A stretch of 64,000 nucleotides of DNA from the NCBI GenBank assembly GCA_031549085.1, contig JAVBQL010000013.1, positions 248,001 to 312,000 on the forward strand, read 5' to 3'. Position numbers and translations under genes: made by a program. Positions 51,993 to 61,306 of the stretch are shown here, one piece after another (position 1 is the first letter of the stretch; every line of letters begins with the position of its first letter). Source of the stretch: JAVBQL01 sp031549085 (GTDB lineage: Bacteria > Spirochaetota > GWE2-31-10 > MWDO01). The notes beneath the pieces are model-generated. The model was not told the DNA's origin, did no database searches, and saw nothing but the letters and a program-made list of their open reading frames with translations.

Positions 51993-53201
51993 TTAAAGTG
52001 AGGAATTTTCCAATGCTACTTGTACATCTATACCTTTTATTCTAGAGAGAATGGTGTTGGCACTTGCCTTCTCTATATGATCAGGCACTTTTTGCCCAAT
52101 GGTACAGTAGAGCAATTTTTTTCCTCTATTGTAGGCATTGCAAATTATCGAACCAATAACATCAGACTCATCTAGTTTGGTAATTATCACATACTTATAG
52201 TCAAATAACTCAAAACTTTTAAAAATTCTATCAACTTCTCTTGGTTTTGTTGTTGCACTTATTACCAGTGCAAACTCCACATCACAGTATCTCACATCAA
52301 GAACCTGCTTCATCTCAACAAGCTTAAGCTCATCTTTTTGGCTTCTGCCCATAGTATCAACAAGTATAAACTCACTTTTACTAACAGCAATAACCTTCTG
52401 AAGCTCCATCTGCCTCTCAACAACTGAGAGAGGAATCTCCATTATTTCAGCATACTTCTTTATCTGCTCTGTGGCACCAAGTTTATAGCCATCAATTGTA
52501 ACAAACTCAATTTTGCTTCGATCCTCTTTATGAGCCTTATATGCCATATAACCAATTTTTATAATTGTAGTTGTCTTTCCAATACCTGTAGGGCCAACAA
52601 GTACAAGTACCTTTTTCTTATTGTTTGATGAGTGAAAATCAAACTCATCAACAGTATCAATTCTCTTTGCTATATAATCACATAAAAATCTATGAAGTAT
52701 CACCTTATCATTAATCTCTGAAAAGGTTAGAGTTTTCTCAACATGAGAGATCATCTCATTAATAAAATCGTCAGAAAACTCATTCTCCTTTAAGATTTCT
52801 TTTAATTCTATTAGGTTTTGGTTGCCCTCTTCTTTAATTATTGTGGTTGTTTTGTTTTGTTTTACTGTCTCTTCAAGTCTAGAGAACCTTTCCATGAGGA
52901 GCTTCATCATCTCCTCCTCCTCTTTTCTGTGAGGAGACTCCTTATAATGCTCTCTCTCCTCTTTTTTTTGAGGCTCTTCAACCTTTATCTTATCTATTCC
53001 AAGTCTTCTGCGATAGTTATCAAGATAATCTTTATTGGATACAGCAACCTCCATAATATACTCTTCTTTAGCGCCTAGACCAAAAAAACCGCCCTTTTTT
53101 TCGGAGTAGGATTTGATTATCCTAGCATTTCCTCCACACTCCTCGCGAACCTTTCTTCTTACCTCTTTTTCAGTCTCTCCCCTAAAAGTTCTATATTCCA
53201 T
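51993..53201 (-). CDS. flhF: Flagellar SRP-like GTPase FlhF
   Basis: 402 residues. N-terminal basic region (MEYRTFRGETEKEVRRKVRE), helical N domain, and the GTPase NG domain: G1 VGPTGIGKTTT, FVTIDGYKLGATEQ, G3 DTMGR, G4 TKLDE. A paralogue of Ffh and FtsY that sets the pole of flagellar assembly. Purine-rich ribosome site GGGGGAAT. 

 Followed by flhG. Confidence 0.95.
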   Translation of the reverse strand: MEYRTFRGETEKEVRRKVREECGGNARIIKSYSEKKGGFFGLGAKEEYIMEVAVSNKDYLDNYRRRLGIDKIKVEEPQKKEEREHYKESPHRKEEEEMMKLLMERFSRLEETVKQNKTTTIIKEEGNQNLIELKEILKENEFSDDFINEMISHVEKTLTFSEINDKVILHRFLCDYIAKRIDTVDEFDFHSSNNKKKVLVLVGPTGIGKTTTIIKIGYMAYKAHKEDRSKIEFVTIDGYKLGATEQIKKYAEIMEIPLSVVERQMELQKVIAVSKSEFILVDTMGRSQKDELKLVEMKQVLDVRYCDVEFALVISATTKPREVDRIFKSFELFDYKYVIITKLDESDVIGSIICNAYNRGKKLLYCTIGQKVPDHIEKASANTILSRIKGIDVQVALENSSL

Positions 53202-53289
53202 ATTCCCCCTCCCTATCCAAAGTTAGCTACAGTCCTAAATATTTTTCAACTACAAAATTTGTCACAATATCAAACAATCACCTTTTATA

Positions 53290-53400
53290 TATTCCACTTG
53301 TTTGCAAGCTTAAGAGGATGGATAACAAAGATTTGTATATTTTTGCATAAAGCAAAAATCGAACAAAATTGACCTGCCTATCCTCTTAGTCTACAAACAA
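53290..53400. repeat. Inverted repeat in the flhA-flhF gap (conserved loop, private stem)
   Basis: Stem TAAGAGGATGGATA / TATCCTCTTAG and outer TTGTTTG / CAAACAA enclose a loop TTTGTATATTTTTGCATAAA then CAAAAATCGAACAAA. The loop matches that in the fliQ-fliR gap at 57978-58012 but the stem is unrelated. Confidence 0.6.
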
Positions 53401-53444
53401 AAAACTCTATTTATTGTCAGAACCTAAAACCCCCTCTGCTCTTT

Positions 53445-53475
53445 ATTACCCCTCCCTTTTTGAAAAGGGGGTAAT
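53445..53475. repeat. GC-rich short hairpin repeat
   Basis: ATTACCCC / GGGGTAAT stem around TCCCTTTTTGAAAAG, 20 bases past the flhA stop; it may act as a terminator-like or processing hairpin. Confidence 0.6.
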
Positions 53476-53494
53476 GGGTTTAGATAGTGTCTTT

Positions 53495-55630
53495 CTAGTT
53501 AGAAACACTTCCCGCTGGAATCTTCTCCTCTGCTCCAATTTGACCTAAAAACACAACATCTACATCTTTTATAATCTCTTTGCTTGACAAGATTACTATA
53601 TTTCTATTGATTTGCTGACATATCTCCCAGAACGCTCTTCTTACAGCAGGCTCTGTTAGTATAACAGGAGCATGTCCGCTATTTATAACCTCAACAACCT
53701 TGTCCTTTATCATCATCTGAAGTTTTTGAATATTTACTGGTGCAATTCTAACAACAGGTGTCCCTTCAGCATCAATAGATATATTTTTATAAACTTCATT
53801 TTCTATTTTTGGATTTAATCGTAAAACATAGATCCTTCTATTATCATCGGCATATTTATTGCAAATTACACGTTTTAATGCACCTCTAACTGCCTCAACA
53901 AGGTCATATAGCGAAGTTTGTGGGTTGTAATCTCCCATTGTCTCCATTACTGTTGCAAGGTCTCTAACAGAGACACCCTCTTTTAGAAGCTGCTGCAACA
54001 CCTTTTGTAAGAAGATAAGGTTGTTGTTATATGTTTGAAGATATGCTTCAACAAGGCTAGGATAGTCAGCTTTAAGATTGTCAACCATCTGTTTAACCTG
54101 CTCTCTTCCAAGAATATCGTGGCAGTTTGCTTTTAGCAGCTCTTGTATATGAGTTGATATTATTGATGGCGGATCTACAACTGTATAACCCAAACTTTCA
54201 GCTTTCTCTCTATCCTCATTCTTTATCCATAGTGCTGGAAGATTAAATGCTGGCTCTATTGTTGGCTCTCCATCTATCTTTTCTAGGCTATCATCACCAA
54301 ATGCCAATAAACAACCTATCTTTATAAACCCTTTACCAACAGTCTGTCCCTTTATTAAGAATGAATACTCATTAGGAAGTGAATTTAAGTTATCTTGAAT
54401 TCTAATTTGAGGTATAACAATACCTAAATCCATAGCAAAGTTTCGCCTTACACCAAGAATACTTGTTAATAACTCTGCACCATCCTCCTTACGAACGAGA
54501 GGGATAAGCTCACAGCCAATGTATAGTGAGAGTGGATCTACTTTTATATAGTTCATAAAGTTCTCTTGAGGCTTTGGTTCATCTTTTTGAGCAGCTTTGC
54601 CAGCAGCTCCCTGCTCTTTTTCAACCTGCTCTCTTTTGCTTAAGAAGTAGCCAGCAGCAATCATAGCTGCTCCAATTAAAACTAATATTAGGTGAGGAAA
54701 GCCTGGTAGCAAAGCTAGGGCAAGTAGTGCTGCCCCTGCTATATAGAATACTCTATGCTGGCTTGATATCTGCTTCCATACAATAGTACCCATAGAGTCC
54801 TTTGCATATGATGAGCGAGTAACGATAAGACCAGTCGAGAAGCTTATTAACAGTGATGGAATCTGAGCAACAAGTCCATCACCAATTGTTAGTGAAACAT
54901 ATGTATTTAGAGCTGTATTGAAATCCTCTCCCTTCATAACCATACCAATAACAAGTCCTCCAATAACGTTAATAAAGGTAATAATTATACCCATTATTAC
55001 GTCACCCTGAACAAACTTGCTAGCACCATCCATATTACCAAAGAAAGAGTACTCCTCTTGCAATATTCCTCTTCTCTTTATCGCCTCATCTTCATCAATT
55101 ATACCATTCTGAACATCCATATCAATCGCCATAAACTTGTTCTGCATGGAGTCCAATGAGAATCTTGCTGCAACCTCAGAGACACGGCTTGCACCTTTGG
55201 TGATTACTATAAACTGAACAAGAGTTAGAATGGCAAATATTACAACACCAATAACCAAACCAGAGGCATCATTTGTTCCTACGACAAACTGACCAAAGGC
55301 TCTAACCATCTTTCCGTCAAACTGTGTCCCTTGAGAGAGAATAAGTCTTGTAGAACTTACGTTTACACCCATTCTAAAGATGGTGGTAACCAATAGGAGT
55401 GTTGGAAATATTGAAAATTCAACAACACTTCTTATATATGCAACAGTTAGAACTATGATTAAGGCACTTAGGATACTTACAACCATAAAGAAGTCTAGCA
55501 TGAATGTTGGCATAGGTATGATTAACATCATAATTGTTGCAACGATTATGATTGCAAATATCATTGATGGGTCGGTTATTTTGGAAAAAACTCCACTTTT
55601 AACCAACCTATTGTTCATTTTAAAATCCAT
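53495..55630 (-). CDS. flhA: Flagellar export gate protein FlhA
   Basis: 711 residues. Eight-helix N-terminal membrane domain with the FHIPEP region (NVSSTRLIL, AVRAFGQFVVGTND, VITKGASRVSEVAARFSLD), and a cytoplasmic domain from about 345. It opens the export gate with FlhB and binds chaperone-substrate complexes. GGAG lies upstream of MDFKMNNRLV. It is separated from flhB by 280 bases rich in hairpins. Confidence 0.97.
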   Translation of the reverse strand: MDFKMNNRLVKSGVFSKITDPSMIFAIIIVATIMMLIIPMPTFMLDFFMVVSILSALIIVLTVAYIRSVVEFSIFPTLLLVTTIFRMGVNVSSTRLILSQGTQFDGKMVRAFGQFVVGTNDASGLVIGVVIFAILTLVQFIVITKGASRVSEVAARFSLDSMQNKFMAIDMDVQNGIIDEDEAIKRRGILQEEYSFFGNMDGASKFVQGDVIMGIIITFINVIGGLVIGMVMKGEDFNTALNTYVSLTIGDGLVAQIPSLLISFSTGLIVTRSSYAKDSMGTIVWKQISSQHRVFYIAGAALLALALLPGFPHLILVLIGAAMIAAGYFLSKREQVEKEQGAAGKAAQKDEPKPQENFMNYIKVDPLSLYIGCELIPLVRKEDGAELLTSILGVRRNFAMDLGIVIPQIRIQDNLNSLPNEYSFLIKGQTVGKGFIKIGCLLAFGDDSLEKIDGEPTIEPAFNLPALWIKNEDREKAESLGYTVVDPPSIISTHIQELLKANCHDILGREQVKQMVDNLKADYPSLVEAYLQTYNNNLIFLQKVLQQLLKEGVSVRDLATVMETMGDYNPQTSLYDLVEAVRGALKRVICNKYADDNRRIYVLRLNPKIENEVYKNISIDAEGTPVVRIAPVNIQKLQMMIKDKVVEVINSGHAPVILTEPAVRRAFWEICQQINRNIVILSSKEIIKDVDVVFLGQIGAEEKIPAGSVSN

Positions 55631-55674
55631 TGATAGACTCCTTAATTATATAATAGAGATAAACCTATTTTCTT

Positions 55675-55870
55675 TTTCAACAAATCTCCCTCTCCCCCTT
55701 TACATAAAGGAGAAATGAAAACCAAAAACAGAGCATAGTCTGCATGATGAACTATGCAAGTCGTTTTAGTTGGAGTATATACAATATATAAGTCGATTTT
55801 TTTGAAATTGCTTATCGCAATTAAGAAAAAATCTTTGCAACAATACTGCATATACTCTAATTGCAAACAA
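55675..55870. repeat. Nested inverted repeats in the flhB-flhA gap
   Basis: Outer GGAGTATATAC / CATATACTC, and inner GATTTTTTTGAAATTGC / GCAATTAAGAAAAAATC with a 5-base loop at about 55796-55834. A small GC-rich hairpin CCCCCTTTACATAAAGGAG lies at 55693. No gene seen. Confidence 0.6.
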
Positions 55871-55911
55871 CTTTGTTGTACTGTGCAAATACAAGCATAA
55901 TTATCATAAAA

Positions 55912-57090
55912 CTATGAAACACCACTCTTCTGCTTATCAGCATGCTCTCTTGCAAGCTTATAGGCAACAATGACAAACTCCCACATCGTTTCAGGGATTA
56001 CCTCATTAACCTTTACCTCTGCATAGAGAGTACGTGCCAACATTACATTTTCATACATATATATATCATTAGTTTTTGCGACCTCTTTTATCTTCTGTGC
56101 AAAGTGATCTTTTCCTTTTGCAATGACTCTTGGAGATGGATCAGTTAATACATCATATTTCAAAGCAACAGCATAGTGAGTAGGGTTTGTTACAACAACA
56201 TCAGCATCAACAACCTTTTTTATCTGTTTTTTCTGTGATAGAATCTCTTGATACATCTGTTTCAATCTAGCCTTTACAAATGGGTCTCCATATAGCTCTT
56301 TGAACTCCTCTTTAATCTCCTGTTTCTTCATTTTTAATTGCTCTTCATATTGCCATCTAACAAAAAACCAATCTACAATAGATAGCAAGAGCAATACAAT
56401 TATCGCTTTTACAATAAGTTCAAAACAGAGTCCTGCAATAAAGGTAAAAGAGTACCAAAGATCATCAACAAACATCAGTGTCTTTATCTCTTCAAGCTTG
56501 CCTGAGACAATCATATATGAAACAATACCTATAATTAGTACTTTTGCAATCGATTTTAATAGACCAAAAGCTCCATTTGGAGAGAAGACCTGATTTGCAA
56601 AAAACTTAATCACGTTTGGTGCAATTTTTTTAAAATCTGGCTTTATCAATTTTGGAATAATTCTAAAACCTATCTGTGCATAGTTGCTGACAACTCCTAA
56701 AAGCATAGCAATTAGACCAATTGGGAGAAATATTTTAAAAAATGGAAAGATAATAAGTTCAAAAAAGACATTTTTATTGTTTATATCTAGTGTTGCAAGA
56801 TTTTCCAAAACATTTGTAAATACGCCTTGAATTACCTTAAAGAAGTAGTCTCCAAGGGCATAGATTACTATAAAACAGCAGAGGGTAACAACACTGGCTG
56901 GAATATCCTTTGATAGTGCAACCCGTCCCTCATCTCTGGCTTTCTTCTTCTTATGCTCTGTCGCCTTCTCTGTTCTTCCCTCTGACTCTGCTGAAGCAAA
57001 CCGTTGTATGTCAAAGAGTTCACTTTCTACTACATATGTAATGTTTTTATACCAATCTATGTTATATATTTCTGTTTTTATGCTATCCAT
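55912..57090 (-). CDS. flhB: Flagellar export switch protein FlhB
   Basis: 392 residues. N-terminal extension of about 40, then EKATEHKKKKARDEGRVALSKDI, four membrane helices, and the C-terminal cytoplasmic domain with the autocleavage motif NPTHYAVALKY. Cleavage at Asn-Pro permits the hook-to-filament switch with FliK. The start overlaps fliR. Confidence 0.97.
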   Translation of the reverse strand: MDSIKTEIYNIDWYKNITYVVESELFDIQRFASAESEGRTEKATEHKKKKARDEGRVALSKDIPASVVTLCCFIVIYALGDYFFKVIQGVFTNVLENLATLDINNKNVFFELIIFPFFKIFLPIGLIAMLLGVVSNYAQIGFRIIPKLIKPDFKKIAPNVIKFFANQVFSPNGAFGLLKSIAKVLIIGIVSYMIVSGKLEEIKTLMFVDDLWYSFTFIAGLCFELIVKAIIVLLLLSIVDWFFVRWQYEEQLKMKKQEIKEEFKELYGDPFVKARLKQMYQEILSQKKQIKKVVDADVVVTNPTHYAVALKYDVLTDPSPRVIAKGKDHFAQKIKEVAKTNDIYMYENVMLARTLYAEVKVNEVIPETMWEFVIVAYKLAREHADKQKSGVS

Positions 57091-57865
57091 GGGCTATCCC
57101 CTGCATAAAGAATTCTATATTTTTGAATACCAAATCTATATAATCATAGATAAATGAGACAATCCCCGGGATTAGAGCTAAAAGAAGAAAAAATGATACC
57201 AAAATTGATATAGGAAAACCCACCATTAATAGATTCATTTGTGGCGCAGCCTTCGCTAGAAGACCCATCGAAATTGATACAAGTAGAAGCGTACCTATTA
57301 TTGGGATTGATATCTTCAATGCAATAAGAAACATTGATGAAAAAGTTGATATAAGTCCATATTTGGATGTTATAAAATCGCTAGCAATAAATTTTTCGAA
57401 ATTAATTAATTCAAAAGAGCGATACAACTCATTTATTGCGAGAAGTGGTCCTCTTATACTTAAAAATATTAGTATACCTATTATGTATATAAATTGTCCA
57501 ATGATAGGCAAACTCTCTTGACTAACTGGATCAAATACTTCACTGGCCCCCAAACCCATCTGAACAGTAAAAAACTGACCAGCAAGCTGATAGACACTGA
57601 AATATATAACCATAATAAAGCCAAGTGTGATTCCAAGAATTGTCTCCCCAGCAATAACCAAAGAGTACTCTATAAAATTGGTTGGAACTGCAGGAAGAAA
57701 GCTACTCACCATAGGATATAAAATCCAGCTTAATAGAAAACAGAAACCTAGTCTTGCCCCATCAAAAAAGCTGTCAGAGCTAAAGAAGGTTGCTGTAAAT
57801 AGAAAGCCAGCAATGCGTGCGAATACAAATAGAAATTTCTCAAAATTTCCTACAAATATATCCAA
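57083..57865 (-). CDS. fliR: Flagellar export protein FliR (TTG start)
   Basis: 260 residues. Six membrane segments, with FFSSDSFFDGARLGFCFLLS, GLGASEVFDPVSQ and SIPIIGTLLLVSISMGLLAKAAPQMN-type family sequence. It forms the core export channel with FliP and FliQ. The initiation codon is TTG with GGAG 7 bases upstream. The end overlaps flhB by 8 bases. Confidence 0.95.
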   Translation of the reverse strand: MDIFVGNFEKFLFVFARIAGFLFTATFFSSDSFFDGARLGFCFLLSWILYPMVSSFLPAVPTNFIEYSLVIAGETILGITLGFIMVIYFSVYQLAGQFFTVQMGLGASEVFDPVSQESLPIIGQFIYIIGILIFLSIRGPLLAINELYRSFELINFEKFIASDFITSKYGLISTFSSMFLIALKISIPIIGTLLLVSISMGLLAKAAPQMNLLMVGFPISILVSFFLLLALIPGIVSFIYDYIDLVFKNIEFFMQGIAHG

Positions 57866-57960
57866 AACAGTTCTCCAAAACTACTTTTATTTAGTCAAGT
57901 TCGATGAACTTCACAAAAAAATCCTATATTCGATTTAATAATTAGACTATGCATGCTGTG

Positions 57961-58022
57961 CTACATAAATATTTTTTTGTATATTTTATGAAATAAAATC
58001 GAACAAAAAAATATTTATGTAG
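57961..58022. repeat. Inverted repeat in the fliQ-fliR gap
   Basis: Perfect 19-bp arms CTACATAAATATTTTTTTG / CAAAAAAATATTTATGTAG with a 24-base loop. The outer TGCAT/ATGCA also pair. The loop region shares TTTGTATATTTT and AAAATCGAACAAA with the flhA-flhF gap. Confidence 0.7.
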
Positions 58023-58059
58023 TGCAAAAATGCAAGTCAAGCTCTCTCCTTTTGAACAA

Positions 58060-58125
58060 ACTCTTTGTCCCCCTCATAACAAGGAGAGGGGGTAGGGGAG
58101 AGGTGTAAAAAAACAATAACCTACA
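58060..58125. repeat. GC-rich short repeat with AGGTGTAAAAAA tail
   Basis: CCCCCTCATAACAAGGAGAG followed by GGGGTAGGGGAGAGGTGTAA; the tail is nearly the same as at 5300-5320. Confidence 0.6.
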
Positions 58126-58156
58126 ACACACCAAAACATCTCCCTGTTTTTTACTT

Positions 58157-58435
58157 TTAGGGTGCTGCTATTGCCATCTCTGGAATTAGCTCAAAGACCT
58201 GCAGTGTAAACTCTGTCAAAGTTGTTGCTATCCAAGGGCCAAATATTACAAGTGCAATAATTATCGCTATAATTTTTGGAACAAATGTCAATGTTTGCTC
58301 CTGAATAGAGGTTGTTGCCTGTAGAATGGATATTACAAGACCCACTATCAAACCTGAAAGTAGAACTGGTAGAGAGATAAGTATTGTTACCCTCATTGTC
58401 TCTACAAGAAGATTGCTGAAAAGTGCTTCATCCAT
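58157..58435 (-). CDS. fliQ: Flagellar export protein FliQ
   Basis: 92 residues, two helices of the family (ISLPVLLSGLIVGLVISILQATTSIQEQTLTFVPKI in short form, and VIFGPWIATTLTEF). It forms the export gate with FliP and FliR. Full family length. It lies 26 bases after fliP. Confidence 0.97.
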   Translation of the reverse strand: MDEALFSNLLVETMRVTILISLPVLLSGLIVGLVISILQATTSIQEQTLTFVPKIIAIIIALVIFGPWIATTLTEFTLQVFELIPEMAIAAP

Positions 58436-58461
58436 AACTTTGATTCCCCCCTATTTTAATA

Positions 58462-59235
58462 CTATAAAAAACTTCTAAAGAGCTGATAAATTAGGAGCTC
58501 CCACCCATCAAGCCAAACAAAGAGCAGTATCTTGAAAGGCAGCGATATCATAACTGGTGGAAGCATGATCATACCCATAGCCATAAGGGCCGATGCTATA
58601 ACCAAATCTATTACTACAAACGGAATAAAAATAAGTACACCCATCTTAAAGGCGACCGTCATCTCATTTATCACAAAAGCTGGCAGAAGAATATAGGTTG
58701 GCACATCTTTATATGTATTTGGTGTTGGAAGAGATCTTAATTTCATAAAGAAACCAATATATTTTGGGTCTGTCTGTTTAAGCATGAACTCTCGTATAGG
58801 TTCAATGCTTCTCTCCCAAAACTGGTCAAGCCCTATTCTTTCACTTGGCGGAAGTTTATCTTGATTTACAAAGGGCTGAATTGCCTCTCTATTAATTCTA
58901 TCAAAGGTTGGCCACATTATAAAAAAAGTTAAAAATAGAGCAAGTCCAAATATAACTTGGTTTGGCGGCATCTGCTGCAAAGAGAGTGCCTTTCTTACAA
59001 AGTCAAGAACTATTGAGACTCTTAAAAATGAGGTTACAAGTATTATTATAGATGGAGATAGCGTCAAGATTGATAAGAGAAGCAGGATCTGTAATGATAG
59101 TGAGACCTCGTTTGGTGTTGTTGCCTCTGTAATGTTTAGATCTATCTTTGGTATTGGAATTGTACCACTTCTCTCCTGAGAATATATAGACAGAAAAGTC
59201 AATAAGAATATAGTTATAAAGAAAGCCCTTTTCAT
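58462..59235 (-). CDS. fliP: Flagellar export protein FliP
   Basis: 257 residues from MKRAFFITI, chosen for GGGGGGAG 2-8 bases upstream. Signal-like N terminus, then ATTPNEVSLSLQILLLLSIL, TSFLRVSIVLDFVRKAL, FLTFFIMWP and AFVINEMTVAFKMGVLIFIPF, ending MIMLPPVMISLPFKILLFVWLDGW in family form. Core of the export gate. Confidence 0.97.
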   Translation of the reverse strand: MKRAFFITIFLLTFLSIYSQERSGTIPIPKIDLNITEATTPNEVSLSLQILLLLSILTLSPSIIILVTSFLRVSIVLDFVRKALSLQQMPPNQVIFGLALFLTFFIMWPTFDRINREAIQPFVNQDKLPPSERIGLDQFWERSIEPIREFMLKQTDPKYIGFFMKLRSLPTPNTYKDVPTYILLPAFVINEMTVAFKMGVLIFIPFVVIDLVIASALMAMGMIMLPPVMISLPFKILLFVWLDGWELLIYQLFRSFL

Positions 59236-59565
59236 TCTCCCCCCAAGCCCCAAATAAAATGAAAAACGGATCTATTTTTAGATTAAAATTTCTCTAATCC
59301 CCCAAGCCCCTTTTCAAAAAGACTTTTTCTTTCCACGTCCTTTTTAACAAATATTTTGTACAAAAAGGATATTACCTTTTTAATTTTAGAGGCAAAATAC
59401 CCAATTACAACTGGTGTTTCAGTTACAACACCAAAAAATAGAGCTCCTTTTTTAGGTACTTAAGACGAGGATATACAAAATCTTATGTTATATACCCCCG
59501 TCTCACTCTTAAAAAAAGCAAGTATATACAATTTTTTTTATTAGATAGTCACTCTATAAAAAAAG
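59236..59565. other. Gap between fliO/fliZ and fliP: hairpin and small repeat remnant
   Basis: 330 bases without a gene. GACGAGG...CCCCGTC hairpin at 59464-59502, and a fragment of the GC-rich hairpin family at 59293-59325. T-rich tracts elsewhere. The gap breaks the otherwise tight fli operon and may reduce or process the transcript. Confidence 0.55.
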
Positions 59566-60207
59566 CTACATTTTGTCAATTCTATCTTTCTGCTTCTTTA
59601 AAAAATCAACAGAATCTTTTTCATAATCAAACTTCTGCTGCTTTGTATCCTTTTTTAAGAACTTTTTAAAATAGTTTGACATAACATCAAAAAAATCTTT
59701 CCCCTCTTCTTTCTCTCTATTGTTTGCTAGAATCTCTAGCCTTTCGATCTCTTTTTGGTCTGTTATCTCTGCAATAAAATTGATATTATCATTTGTAACA
59801 CCAAGAACCAGATATTTTCCACAAACAAAGGTAACAATAATTGATTTTCCTGGTGCTATATTTGTTGTTGTGATTACAACACCATCACTGCCAACATTTT
59901 GAATTTTCATAAATTTTTTGATAAACCAAAAGAAGGCATAGATTATACCAATAACAATTGCAAGAACTATAATTATCTTAAAATAGTTAAGATAATTCTT
60001 ATTCATGTTTATCTTATCTTTTTGAGTTCCCTTATTCTCATCTGTGTTTGTTGCAGAAGCGGTCTCACTTCCCATAGATGATTTTATTTTATTAATATAT
60101 TCACTTTCTTGAATAACAGAATCAGAAGTTGCGTCAGCAACTTCTGCATTGATATTAAAAAGAGGTAAAAATATAAAAATGATAATTAGTTTATAAAAAA
60201 TTTTAAT
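59566..60207 (-). CDS. fliO: Flagellar protein FliO/FliZ (probable ATT start)
   Basis: The conserved part is a 169-residue frame with a membrane helix IIIVLAIVIGIIYAFFWFIK and a cytosolic basic domain (ERLEILANNREKEEGKDFF). In the same frame upstream of its ATG at 60075 is a signal-peptide-like segment KIFYKLIIIFIFLPLFNINA followed by a cleavage-like site; the upstream in-frame stop leaves no ATG, GTG or TTG. An ATT at 60207 has GGGGGAGGGG 3 bases upstream. This gives 213 residues and an N-terminal signal, as in spirochaete FliZ. The start codon is inferred. Confidence 0.75.
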   Translation of the reverse strand: MKIFYKLIIIFIFLPLFNINAEVADATSDSVIQESEYINKIKSSMGSETASATNTDENKGTQKDKINMNKNYLNYFKIIIVLAIVIGIIYAFFWFIKKFMKIQNVGSDGVVITTTNIAPGKSIIVTFVCGKYLVLGVTNDNINFIAEITDQKEIERLEILANNREKEEGKDFFDVMSNYFKKFLKKDTKQQKFDYEKDSVDFLKKQKDRIDKM

Positions 60208-60262
60208 ATTCCCCTCCCCCTTTAAAAAACATTAAAATTATATTTATAGAGAAATAAAATTG

Positions 60263-61306
60263 TTATGTAAAGTCTCTTATTCTCTCTGCTGCATCTACAA
60301 TTTCAGTTACACGGACACCGAAGTTTTCGTCAATAACAACAACTTCCCCTCTGGCAATAAGTTTTCCGTTAACCAATATATCAACAGGCTCACCTGCCAA
60401 TTTGTCAAGCTCAATTACTGTACCCTCTCCCATAGAGAGAATCTCTTTGATTGCTTTTTTTGTACGGCCCAACTCTACAGTTAGCTCCATATTAACATCC
60501 ATCAATAGATTGATGTTACTTGGTTGCCCATCTGGAACGAAATCACCAATATTACCAAATTGAACACTTTGTACTGGAGTTTGCTGCATTCTTCCTCCTC
60601 CTCCCATATTTGAACTTCCACCTCTGTTTCCGCCGCTCTTGTTGTTTTGTTTTGGTGGCGGAGCGGAAGCAGCTGATACTTTATCTGCTATCTCTTTAAC
60701 CACGCTTGGTTCAAAAAGCTCTATTAGTTTAACAGAATCTTTTCCCTCTATATTAAAGCTATAAATAGCCATATATACTTCGTCAGATCCAAATGATATA
60801 TCATCTTTTGAAACTGCTACTGTTGTAGGAGATGAGACACGGAGATCTTTCTTAATTTTTGATCCAATGCTATTTATCTCATTTCCGCATATAATATTCA
60901 TTGCTTCGCTTACTGCACTTAGAGAACCCTCTGTTAAAGTATCCTCTTCTTGTCCCATCATAAGCCCAGCAACACTTTTTGCCGTAGCAGCATCTAATAG
61001 ATAGATGTGAGGGCCAGTAAGTCCAGAATCAAAATCCATAGTTATGGATACCATTTCAGACTCTACAGCATCTTTCACTTCTGCAATTGTAACTAAACTA
61101 ATCTCAGGTTTGCCTATAGTTATAGTCTGTCCAAGCATAGCAGTAAGTGCCCCGCCCATATTTCCAGCAGCCTCTGATAATATATCCTGCAAAGGAGTTA
61201 TAACATCTCCGCCACCTGCACTCCCGCTACTACCCGGTATGTCAAAACTGTCATCTCCCATCAATAGAGAATCTATTTCGTCTTGAGACAATCCGCCATC
61301 ACTCAT
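60263..61306 (-). CDS. fliY: Flagellar switch protein FliY/FliN
   Basis: 347 residues. N-terminal LSQDEIDSLLM, a CheC-like middle (VKDAVESEMVSITMDFDSGL, AMNIICGNEINSIGSKI), a Gly/Asn-rich linker, and the C-terminal SpoA domain (VNMELTVELGRTKKAIKEIL, KLAGEPVDILVNGKLIARGE). It forms the C-ring with FliM, binds CheY-P and may hydrolyse it through the CheC domain. It overlaps no neighbour but starts 1 base after the fliM stop. Confidence 0.97.
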   Translation of the reverse strand: MSDGGLSQDEIDSLLMGDDSFDIPGSSGSAGGGDVITPLQDILSEAAGNMGGALTAMLGQTITIGKPEISLVTIAEVKDAVESEMVSITMDFDSGLTGPHIYLLDAATAKSVAGLMMGQEEDTLTEGSLSAVSEAMNIICGNEINSIGSKIKKDLRVSSPTTVAVSKDDISFGSDEVYMAIYSFNIEGKDSVKLIELFEPSVVKEIADKVSAASAPPPKQNNKSGGNRGGSSNMGGGGRMQQTPVQSVQFGNIGDFVPDGQPSNINLLMDVNMELTVELGRTKKAIKEILSMGEGTVIELDKLAGEPVDILVNGKLIARGEVVVIDENFGVRVTEIVDAAERIRDFT

